Source: Candidatus Peribacteria bacterium RIFCSPHIGHO2_01_FULL_55_13 (GTDB taxonomy: Bacteria > Patescibacteriota > Gracilibacteria > Peribacterales > Peribacteraceae). From it: a DNA stretch of 60,204 nt. The stretch is taken from positions 5,511-65,714 of the forward strand of contig MFXS01000040.1 in assembly GCA_001788925.1 (NCBI GenBank), read 5' to 3'. Shown here piece by piece: positions 1 to 6,813 of the stretch; position 1 is the stretch's first letter, and each line of letters begins with the position of its first letter. The notes beneath the pieces were generated by a model. That model saw only the letters and a list, made by a program, of their open reading frames with translations, was not told the origin of the DNA and ran no database searches. The position numbers and the translations under genes are program-made.

Positions 1-1134
1 GCCGCTCCCCCGCGGCACCATCTGCCGGGCCTGCTCCAGAAGCTTCTGGATAGTGCGGGCGTAGCCCTCGAGCCGCGGGCGCTTGAGATAGAGCGGCGAC
101 GAAGCCGCCGCCCGGATCTCGGCGATGCGCTTCATGCATTCGGTAAAATGCTCATCGAGCGTCGCGTCTCCCTTCGTTACGATGCTCGATTGGAAGATCC
201 GTTCGACCTCTGCCTGAGCGGCTTCCGCGGATTGCTGAAGCTGCTGCCGCATCGCCTGGAGAGCCGTGCGGGTCTGCAGCGCGCGCAACCGTTGGGCCTG
301 CGCTGCTTCCGGCGTCACGCGCTGCACCTGCGCGATGAGTCCGATCCGTTCGCAGAAACGGATGAAGAGACCGGAAAGATCGATCTGCCACCAGTGCATG
401 CCGTGAAAGGCGTTACGGGGAAACGCATGGTGATTGTTGTGCCACCCTTCGCCGTAAGCAAGAAGACCGATCAGCCAGTGATTGCGGCTGGCATCGGTTG
501 TCTCGAATTCACGCTGGCCGAACGTATGGCAGACTGAATTCACGCTCCACGTGATATGGGTGGTACAGAACACTCGAACAAGACCAGCCCAGAGAAATCC
601 GGTCCATCCACCGAGAAGATAGGGGATAAAAAGCGAAAGACCCATCCACAAAAACGTCGTGCGGCTTACCCATACGACGACGGGATCCTGAAGGAGATGC
701 GGCGCGTACGTCCGGACTTCAGGAAAGTTCGTCCGGGAGAAAAGCCAGCCGAGATGCGCGTGCCAGAAGCCTTCTAGGGGACTATGGGGATCCCCTTCTT
801 CATCCGAATGTGCATGATGTTTGATGTGCGTCGCCGTCCACACCGCCGGTGAGCCTTCGAATGCCATCGCGCCGCAGATCAAAAGGATAGCGCGAAGCCA
901 TGCAGGAGCCGTAAATCCCTGATGCGTGAGCATCCGGTGGTAGCCGACGGTGATGCCCATCGATGCGAGCGTATGAATGATGAGAAGGAGTGCGAGATCG
1001 CGGGGAAAGAACACCTTCTGCCAGGCAAACATCATCGCCGCAAAAAGTCCGCAGAGAGGTAGCGTCACGAGCACCGTGATGGACAGCTTGTGCAGGGCCT
1101 CGCGCGCGCGCTCGGGGAGATGCATCGGTGCCAT
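1..1134 (-). CDS. Acyl-CoA/fatty-acid delta-9 desaturase family protein, C-terminus cut by window edge
   Basis: Reading the complement gives an open frame of 378 codons with no stop before base 1. The three histidine boxes of membrane di-iron desaturases are visible: HRMLTH near residue 66, HIKHHAH near residue 104 and HNNHH near residue 233. They are spaced by hydrophobic segments as in the delta-9 family. It should introduce a double bond into membrane acyl chains, using oxygen and an electron donor that is not seen here. A Q/A/E-rich helical tail follows the last box and is longer than usual for the family. The first ATG is at 1134. A TAGGAT box at 1138-1133 would instead suit the ATG at 1125. 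The gene is divergent from the ROK kinase with only 28 bases between them. Confidence 0.92.
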   Translation of the reverse strand, partial: MAPMHLPERAREALHKLSITVLVTLPLCGLFAAMMFAWQKVFFPRDLALLLIIHTLASMGITVGYHRMLTHQGFTAPAWLRAILLICGAMAFEGSPAVWTATHIKHHAHSDEEGDPHSPLEGFWHAHLGWLFSRTNFPEVRTYAPHLLQDPVVVWVSRTTFLWMGLSLFIPYLLGGWTGFLWAGLVRVFCTTHITWSVNSVCHTFGQREFETTDASRNHWLIGLLAYGEGWHNNHHAFPRNAFHGMHWWQIDLSGLFIRFCERIGLIAQVQRVTPEAAQAQRLRALQTRTALQAMRQQLQQSAEAAQAEVERIFQSSIVTKGDATLDEHFTECMKRIAEIRAAASSPLYLKRPRLEGYARTIQKLLEQARQMVPRGSG

Positions 1135-1150
1135 CCTACACTACCCAAGG

Positions 1151-1162
1151 TACAATCCCCTC
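1151..1162 (+). promoter_or_regulatory. Leaderless-type -10 box for the ROK kinase
   Basis: TACAAT at 1151-1156 is followed by six bases and then the ATG at 1163. This spacing would place the transcription start at or next to the start codon. No Shine-Dalgarno is present. Confidence 0.55.
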
Positions 1163-2023
1163 ATGGTTCGCACAGTTATTGGCATCGACCTCGGCGGCAC
1201 AAAAATCGCCGCCGGCCGGTATGACACGAAGACATGGCAGTGCGAAGCGGAAGCCTCGGCATCGACACATGCGAAAAAGGGATTCCCGTATGTTCTGGAG
1301 ACGATGAGCGGACTCATAAAGAGACTCAAAACGCCAACGACAACCTCTATCGGCATAGGCGTTCCGGGGCTTGTTACCCGGCCCAAGGGGACGATTTTGA
1401 AGCTGCCCAATGTTCCGGGGGCGGAGGGGATGACACCCGCGCATGCCACAGTGGCATTGGGACTCCCCGTCACATTCGAGAATGATGCCAACTGCTTCAC
1501 GCTTGCAGAAAGCGTCGTTGGAGCGGGCAAAGGGCAATCCGTTGTCGTGGGCATTACGCTTGGCACGGGAGTCGGCGGCGGCATCGTGATCGACGGCAAG
1601 ATCTTCACCGGCGCGCATGGCTACGCCGCCGAAATCGGCCATATGCTTTTGCGCCCGGGCGAGACGCCGTATCCCATGGAGCATCCCCGCGGGGACGCGG
1701 AAGAATTTCTTTCAGGCACAGCGATGGGAAAGCGCTGCGAGGCTGCGAAAAAACCGGAGGAGTATCTCGAAGGTGCCGTCTGCTCGTTTCTTCAGCCGCA
1801 AGTGTTTGAAGAAGTGGCATGGCTGTGCACGAGTCTCACGCACCTGCTTGACCCGTCGATCATCATCTTTGGCGGAAGCGCGGGCAGAGCACTCGGGCCA
1901 CATCTGACGACGATCGAAAAAGAATTGCAGAAGTGGATGCTTCCGGGGGTTCCGCTTCCCGCACTGGCGATAGCAGCGCGAGAGGATGCAGGGATATTGG
2001 GGGCGGCGATGATCGCGCACTGA
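1163..2023 (+). CDS. ROK-family sugar kinase (glucokinase-like)
   Basis: The 286-residue protein opens with the actin-like ATPase phosphate motif GIDLGGTK. It also carries FENDANC with the catalytic aspartate region, and GITLGTGVGGG. These define an ROK kinase, which probably phosphorylates glucose or a related hexose or N-acetylhexosamine in the cytoplasm. The usual ROK zinc motif (CxCGxxGCxE) is absent: after AEIGHMLL the chain runs RPGETPYPMEHPRGDAEEF without cysteines. The substrate is therefore uncertain. The frame is open further upstream (from 977), but 1163 is chosen because homology starts there and a TACAAT box sits six bases before it. Confidence 0.88.
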   Translation: MVRTVIGIDLGGTKIAAGRYDTKTWQCEAEASASTHAKKGFPYVLETMSGLIKRLKTPTTTSIGIGVPGLVTRPKGTILKLPNVPGAEGMTPAHATVALGLPVTFENDANCFTLAESVVGAGKGQSVVVGITLGTGVGGGIVIDGKIFTGAHGYAAEIGHMLLRPGETPYPMEHPRGDAEEFLSGTAMGKRCEAAKKPEEYLEGAVCSFLQPQVFEEVAWLCTSLTHLLDPSIIIFGGSAGRALGPHLTTIEKELQKWMLPGVPLPALAIAAREDAGILGAAMIAH

Positions 2024-2131
2024 AATTAGCAATTAAGAATTAGCAATTAGCAATGATGTGGGAAGAAACGACCATCAAAAATTCCTTTCGCTTGCGTAAT
2101 TGCTTATTCCTAATTTCTCATTGCTAATTTT
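2024..2131. repeat. Near-repeat hairpin between convergent genes (AATTAGCAATT words)
   Basis: The left part repeats AATTAGCAATT-like words and the right part repeats their complement (ATTGCTAATT). The gap can therefore fold back and may terminate transcription from both sides. The same words recur at 11540-11576 and 27681-27718. Confidence 0.7.
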
Positions 2132-3529
2132 TTATTTCCACTCCCCATGAAACACCCCTTCTTTATCCGTGCGTTCAAACCCGTGCGCCCCGAAGAAATC
2201 CCGCTGCGCAACGACAAGGCTTTGCGGAAGCCACTCGCGATGCAGTGCGTCCATATACATCAATGATCCTGCCAATGCCGGCACAGGAAGCGCCCTGCTT
2301 ACTCCTATATTCACAATGCGTCGAAGATCCAGCTGCCGTTCGCCTCCTAGGCGATGAAGGAATGCATCACGGCCCGATGCCGATTTCTCTCCATAGAGGT
2401 CCTGGAAAGTCCCGAGTGCGTGGGAACGAATAATGCAGCCTCCGCGCCAGATGCGCGCGGTCTCCGCAAGATCGATCTTCCACCCCTCCGCGTCGCTTGC
2501 GGCTTTGATGAGCGCGAATCCCTGATGATACGCGAGAAGAACACCGAGCTCGAGCGTGGCGGCGCACAGTGACCGCAGCTTCATCGGGCGCGGCAGAGGA
2601 TCATGGATATCGATCACGTGGGGGAATTTCTTTCCTTCCGCACGAAGCATCGTGCTGCTGGAAAGAATCCGTGCTTCCACCGCAGCGGTAATCGCCGGGA
2701 CAGGCACTCCGTATTCCATCGCCGCGGCAACCGTCCATTTGCCCGTCCCCTTCTGTCCTCCTTTATCACGGATCATATCCACAAGTGCCTTCCCTGATGC
2801 TTGATCTTTTGCCTGGAAAATCTTTCCCGTGATTTCGACGAGGAACGACTGCAGTTCGGGAAGCGTATTCCACGCTTCAAACGTCTCCGAAAGCTGCTGA
2901 TCGGTATAGCCGCCGATCGTTTTGAGCACGTCGTAGATCTCCGCGATCAGTTGCATCACAGCGTACTCGATGCCGTTATGGACCATCTTTACAAAGTGCC
3001 CGGCCCCGGCAGGCCCCACGTGCGTCACGCACTTGCCGCCCAGCCCATCATCCGCAGCCATGGACTGCAGCATCGGGAGGACTTCGCGCAGCGCTTTTTG
3101 CTCTCCTCCCGGCATCATGCTCGGTCCTTTCAATGCGCCTTCTTCGCCACCACTCACGCCCATGCCGATGAAGCGTATGCCCTTCTCTTCCATTTCTGTG
3201 ATTCGCCGCTCCGTATCGCGGTAGAGGCTGTTCCCTCCGTCGATAATGATATCTCCGTCATCAAGGTGCTCTGTCAGTTCTTTGAGCACCGCATCCACCG
3301 CACTTCCCGCCTGGACCATCAAAAGAACGACGCGCGTGCGCTTCAGGCTTTTCACGAATTCCGCGATGGTGATCGATGGCGTGAATTTCCCTTCTCCCGC
3401 GTGCGATGCGATGAAGGCATCGGTCTTTTCGCGCGTCCGGTTAAAGACAGAGACCGCGATGCCGCGGGAAGCCGCATTACGAGCAAGGTTTGCGCCCATG
3501 GTACCGAGGCCGATGACACCGAGTTGCAT
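2132..3529 (-). CDS. gnd: 6-phosphogluconate dehydrogenase, decarboxylating
   Basis: The 465-residue protein starts with a Rossmann motif GLGTMG (residues 7-12). It contains the family signature GVSGGEEGA near residue 128 and the KMVHNGIEY catalytic segment. It should oxidise 6-phosphogluconate to ribulose 5-phosphate and CO2, producing NADPH. Length matches the long form of the enzyme. With the transaldolase-like gene at 4763 and transketolase at 6814 it forms a local pentose-phosphate group. No glucose-6-phosphate dehydrogenase is seen in the window. The start is supported by TATACT, complement of 3536-3541, six bases before the ATG. Confidence 0.96.
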   Translation of the reverse strand: MQLGVIGLGTMGANLARNAASRGIAVSVFNRTREKTDAFIASHAGEGKFTPSITIAEFVKSLKRTRVVLLMVQAGSAVDAVLKELTEHLDDGDIIIDGGNSLYRDTERRITEMEEKGIRFIGMGVSGGEEGALKGPSMMPGGEQKALREVLPMLQSMAADDGLGGKCVTHVGPAGAGHFVKMVHNGIEYAVMQLIAEIYDVLKTIGGYTDQQLSETFEAWNTLPELQSFLVEITGKIFQAKDQASGKALVDMIRDKGGQKGTGKWTVAAAMEYGVPVPAITAAVEARILSSSTMLRAEGKKFPHVIDIHDPLPRPMKLRSLCAATLELGVLLAYHQGFALIKAASDAEGWKIDLAETARIWRGGCIIRSHALGTFQDLYGEKSASGRDAFLHRLGGERQLDLRRIVNIGVSRALPVPALAGSLMYMDALHREWLPQSLVVAQRDFFGAHGFERTDKEGVFHGEWK

Positions 3530-3541
3530 GGCAGGAGTATA
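3530..3541 (-). promoter_or_regulatory. Leaderless-type -10 box for gnd
   Basis: On the minus strand TATACT (3541-3536) is followed by six bases and the ATG at 3529. No Shine-Dalgarno is visible. Confidence 0.55.
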
Positions 3542-3630
3542 ACAATCAATTGCAAAAAAGCCCGCCGTTCCGAAGTCGGTACGGCGGACAGTGTTCAGCT
3601 AGGCTGAACTGCTTTGTTGCAAGCGGCTGA

Positions 3631-4635
3631 TCATGCGACATCGCTTAGAATTTGAAGAGCAGTGAGCGCCATGGTCGGGCAGAGAAAGGAGGGGTGAGCC
3701 CTTTGACCACGGAAATACTCAGCGGCAATTTGAAGCTCGTTGCCGAAGATTTCTCCAACCGTTCGAGGAGCAATCTCATGCTCGCATCCTGTCACCTTCT
3801 CTCCATCGAATGCGAGAAAGGTGCCGTCCCTGAAGCGAACATCATAACTATGGTGGAACCCCGAATAAGCTCGACTCGCTCCACCTTCCACTTCAAATTT
3901 GCCTGCGGCCCCATCGAGGCTGACTTTCAGTTTCAGACCTTGCGGAAGGCCGTAACGCAGGTCAATGCCCAATAGCTCGACAGCGAGATACTTTCCGACA
4001 CTGGCGATGAGATGCAGATCATGCACCAGCAGATCTGGGGCAGCACCACCCTTAACTCTGTTGGTTGCTTCGTCATCCGTTTCGTTCCATGGAACAAAAC
4101 GTTTCATCTTCAGGCTCTCGACTTGGTCGATACCCTGACTCAGGATCGTAGCGCGTAGCAACTCAAATTCAGGAAAACTGGGGAGGACTTGTCCGACGAC
4201 TAGCTTGCCTTTGCTTTTTCCAAAGTCGTCGATCATTTCTTGTCCTTCCGCAACCGATCCTGCAATAGGCTTTTCCACGAAACAATGCATGTCGGCGGCG
4301 GCGGCAGCTTTTGCCAAGCGAAGATGCTCGTCGGTAAGAGCAGCAATGATTATGCCGTCAGCCGTATTCTGCACTTCCCGGATCAGATTATAGGGATCTT
4401 TCTTAACCACCATGCCGGTAACATCCAGCAAGCGGCCTGGGGTGGGCCCGATATTGAATGTGATCCCGGTAGCGTTTCCTTCCCGCACTTGCCTGTGGCT
4501 AGAAGAAAAACCGACAAGATCCATCCTGTTGGTAATAATTGCTTCCGTATGGGCGACGGCTACTTTTCCATACCGTGCGATTGCCCATCGGAAAGCTCCC
4601 TGCGAAGCCGCACTTCTGATGCTGAACTTACTCAT
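3631..4635 (-). CDS. Gfo/Idh/MocA-family oxidoreductase-like protein
   Basis: The 334-residue protein has the EKPIAGS motif (EKP is the family hallmark), a VHDLHLIASVG helix, and a beta-rich C-terminal half typical of this NAD(P)-dependent sugar/inositol dehydrogenase family. The N-terminal nucleotide-binding loop is odd: the expected GxGxxG is replaced by IARYGKVAVAH, so cofactor binding may be altered. The ATG at 4635 is preferred over the upstream in-frame start at 4704 because GGAG lies about eight bases before it. That is a true Shine-Dalgarno, unlike most neighbours. Substrate is unknown. Confidence 0.78.
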   Translation of the reverse strand: MSKFSIRSAASQGAFRWAIARYGKVAVAHTEAIITNRMDLVGFSSSHRQVREGNATGITFNIGPTPGRLLDVTGMVVKKDPYNLIREVQNTADGIIIAALTDEHLRLAKAAAAADMHCFVEKPIAGSVAEGQEMIDDFGKSKGKLVVGQVLPSFPEFELLRATILSQGIDQVESLKMKRFVPWNETDDEATNRVKGGAAPDLLVHDLHLIASVGKYLAVELLGIDLRYGLPQGLKLKVSLDGAAGKFEVEGGASRAYSGFHHSYDVRFRDGTFLAFDGEKVTGCEHEIAPRTVGEIFGNELQIAAEYFRGQRAHPSFLCPTMALTALQILSDVA

Positions 4636-4762
4636 GACAAACTCCAGTTCTTTTGCGAAAGAAAAACACTTACAACCGCTGCTTACAAAGAGCGATCCTT
4701 CCACAGCATGTGAAAGTGCGTTAGTTTAAAACATTCAAGAAAAAAGTAAATGCTCCGCGCCT

Positions 4763-5407
4763 CTAATTCTTGGTTATTTTCTTCCAATCACTCAAAAACT
4801 TCTCCAGCCCCGCATCCGTCAACGGGTGCATCGGCAACTTTTTGAAGACCTCGTAGGGAATGGTACAGATGTGCGCACCGAGCTTCGCGGCATCCACGAT
4901 ATGTTCCGGATGACGCGTTGAGGCGACCAGCACCTCAGTTTTAAACGCATTGTGTTTCCAGACTTCCATAATATCGGCAATGAGCAGGATTCCTTTTTCG
5001 CCGATGTCGTCGAGCCGGCCTATGAAGGGACTGATCATCGTGGCGCCCGCCTTTGCCGCCAGAATCGCCTGCGGCACGGAGAATACGAGTGTCGTATTGG
5101 TCTTGATGTTGTGCTGCGAAAAATGATGAATGGCTTTGAGGCCTTCGGTCGTCATCGGGACTTTGACGACGACGTGCTTATGCCACGATGCGTACTCCTT
5201 GCCTTGCATGACCATGTCATCGAACTGGGTTGCGGTGACCTGCGCGGAGACACAAGGAACCAGTTTGCACATGGCCATGACGGTCTTTTCGAAGTCGTTC
5301 CCCTCTTTCGCCACAAGTGAAGGATTCGTTGTCACGCCGTCAAGAACGCCCCAAGCGGCAATTTCCTTCACCTGTTCAACATTCGCAGTATCTAAAAATA
5401 GTTTCAT
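4763..5407 (-). CDS. fsa: Transaldolase / fructose-6-phosphate aldolase (FSA/TalC type)
   Basis: At 214 residues this is the short single-domain TIM barrel of the FSA/TalC subfamily. It begins MKLFLDTANVEQVKEIAAWG and carries GVTTNPSL. The Schiff-base lysine is K82 in VVVKVPMT. The enzyme either interconverts sugar phosphates in the non-oxidative pentose-phosphate pathway or cleaves fructose 6-phosphate; sequence alone does not separate the two. It lies near gnd and tkt, consistent with the first role. The promoter region is shared with the divergent lipoprotein gene at 5467. Confidence 0.92.
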   Translation of the reverse strand: MKLFLDTANVEQVKEIAAWGVLDGVTTNPSLVAKEGNDFEKTVMAMCKLVPCVSAQVTATQFDDMVMQGKEYASWHKHVVVKVPMTTEGLKAIHHFSQHNIKTNTTLVFSVPQAILAAKAGATMISPFIGRLDDIGEKGILLIADIMEVWKHNAFKTEVLVASTRHPEHIVDAAKLGAHICTIPYEVFKKLPMHPLTDAGLEKFLSDWKKITKN

Positions 5408-5450
5408 GGGGAGATAACCTGGAAAGGGATAACCGTGCTATTCGTCTTCT

Positions 5451-5466
5451 ATTATACTAGAAACAC
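5451..5466. promoter_or_regulatory. Overlapping divergent -10 boxes
   Basis: The near-palindrome CTATTATACTAG holds TATACT on the plus strand (5453-5458), eight bases before the ATG at 5467. It holds TATAAT on the minus strand (5456-5451) facing the aldolase gene. Confidence 0.4.
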
Positions 5467-6246
5467 ATGCGCTCAACCATGCTCCCTATCGCGCTCTTGC
5501 TCACGCTCCTCGCCGGTTGCTCGCGTGTGCAGCAGAGCGGCAATCTGCCCCGCTGGGAACAGTTGAGTTCGGAATCCGAAAGCTCAGCATCTTCTCTGGC
5601 CTCGGTGGGCATCCAAAATCCCCCCTCGAGCATCGCACTTCCGCGCCCGCAGGATTCCTCGAAGTCCCCGCTCCCGAGCACGTTTGAGATCGAAGTTCCC
5701 TTCACGCCTCAGGCTCCGCACGCCAACTGGGACGATCCGTATCAGGAAGCCTGCGAGGAAGCTTCTCTCTTGATGGTGCATTGGTACCTTCAGGGGGAAA
5801 AGCGCGCAGTCGTTCCTCCGGATGACGCCGACCGTGATCTTCTCGCGCTCATTCGGTGGGAGACCAATAACGGCTACGGCCAAGACGTGACAATCACGCA
5901 GCTCGGTGAAGTCGCGGAACAGTACTACGGCTATACGCCGGTGATCGAAGAAACAGTCACGGTCGAGCGCATCAAAGAACTCCTCGTTGCGGGTTACCCC
6001 GTTATCGTCCCGATCGCCGGACGCGATCTGGGCAATCCCTACTTTTCGGGAGGAGGCCCCTGGTACCACATGCTCGTGATCGTCGGCTACGACCGTAACG
6101 AGTTCATCACCAATGAACCGGGAACCCGCCGCGGCGAAGGATACAAGTACTCCTATGACGTCCTCATCGCGGCGATCCACGATTGGACGGGAGTGAAAGA
6201 GGAAATCCGGACGGGAGCGAAAAGGATGATGATTTTGAAGAGGTAG
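5467..6246 (+). CDS. Lipoprotein with C39-like (papain-fold) peptidase domain
   Basis: The 259-residue protein has a signal peptide ending in a lipobox LLAGC (C18) and a Ser-rich linker. It then has a C39_2-type domain: VPFTPQAPHANW, then YQEACEEASLLM with the candidate nucleophile C96, and WYHMLVIVGY with the candidate histidine H201. It should be a membrane-anchored cysteine peptidase outside the cell membrane. Peptidase activity is inferred from the fold, and substrates are unknown. Lgt, which would lipidate it, is encoded at 15148. Confidence 0.85.
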   Translation: MRSTMLPIALLLTLLAGCSRVQQSGNLPRWEQLSSESESSASSLASVGIQNPPSSIALPRPQDSSKSPLPSTFEIEVPFTPQAPHANWDDPYQEACEEASLLMVHWYLQGEKRAVVPPDDADRDLLALIRWETNNGYGQDVTITQLGEVAEQYYGYTPVIEETVTVERIKELLVAGYPVIVPIAGRDLGNPYFSGGGPWYHMLVIVGYDRNEFITNEPGTRRGEGYKYSYDVLIAAIHDWTGVKEEIRTGAKRMMILKR

Positions 6247-6353
6247 CATCCTGCAGAACCAGAAGTCCTCCTGCTGCTCCGTTCTCGTTTTTCTCATCAA
6301 TGAAGAACGATGTTCATTCTTTCTCTGGAGCATCCCATTAAAAAAGAGCGCGA

Positions 6354-6427
6354 AGGCAAGCTCTGCTTGCCTGGAGCGCAACTTTGCCGGAAAGAGAGCC
6401 CGTGAGAGGAAACCCGGAGGGTTTCCT
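6354..6427 (+). repeat. Two consecutive strong hairpins downstream of the C39 lipoprotein gene
   Basis: AGGCAAG (6354-6360) pairs with CTTGCCT (6366-6372), and AGGAAACCC (6407-6415) pairs with GGGTTTCCT (6419-6427). No long U-tract follows. They may terminate or stabilise the upstream transcript. The rest of 6247-6644 shows no convincing gene. Confidence 0.5.
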
Positions 6428-6435
6428 TTCACGAA

Positions 6436-6543
6436 TTACTGTGTAACCAGCATCATCAGTGACAACAGGACAATCGCAGAGATATTGATACCGATGAGCG
6501 AGAACCCAGGGAAACGAAACCGTGAAGAACGCGGAGCATGCAT
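6436..6543 (-). CDS. Possible 35-residue single-span membrane peptide
   Basis: This is a short minus-strand frame ATG...TAA. It encodes an Arg-rich N-terminus followed by a continuous hydrophobic helix (FSLIGINISAIVLLSLMMLV) and ends at once. The pattern resembles the small membrane proteins at 18559 and 26146. There is no Shine-Dalgarno and no good -10 box, so it may be a chance frame. Confidence 0.3.
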   Translation of the reverse strand: MHAPRSSRFRFPGFSLIGINISAIVLLSLMMLVTQ

Positions 6544-6644
6544 AGGGTGCCGGGGGAACGCGGGGAACCTTAGGAACGTGGGCCCGAGCGGTCAACGCAG
6601 ATGGACTGACATCCTGAATACAAATTTGATTCGAGGTTCCACGC

Positions 6645-6673
6645 TTGACAGCAATGGGAAGCCAAAATATATC
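6645..6673 (+). promoter_or_regulatory. Sigma70-type promoter upstream of tkt
   Basis: A perfect TTGACA (6645-6650), a 17-base spacer and TATATC (6668-6673) lie about 140 bases before the tkt ATG. This gives a leader of roughly 130 bases that contains a near-repeat (6713-6770). A second box, TAGACT, lies nine bases before the ATG. Confidence 0.45.
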
Positions 6674-6712
6674 GATTGGGACTGCGCTCGACAAAGCACA
6701 ATCGGATGGTCC

Positions 6713-6770
6713 AAATTGCAGATTTCAAAACACTTATCTGCAATGTGCAATTTCCATCTGCACTATTTCC
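6713..6770 (+). repeat. Near-repeat in the tkt leader (AAATTGCAGAT / ATCTGCAAT words)
   Basis: ATTGCAGAT (6715-6723) can pair with ATCTGCAAT downstream, and TGTGCAATTT plus CATCTGCAC continue the word pattern. It is related to the words at 12258-12290 and 15946-16010. Confidence 0.5.
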
Positions 6771-6813
6771 GACTCTTCCCACTCTCCTGACCTGTCCCTA
6801 GACTGCGCAGGAC

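Noticed and set aside
6338-6694. 118-codon minus-strand frame in the gap before tkt
   Set aside because: The composition is not protein-like and it has no start signal; only the shorter 35-codon hydrophobic frame nearby is kept, at low confidence.
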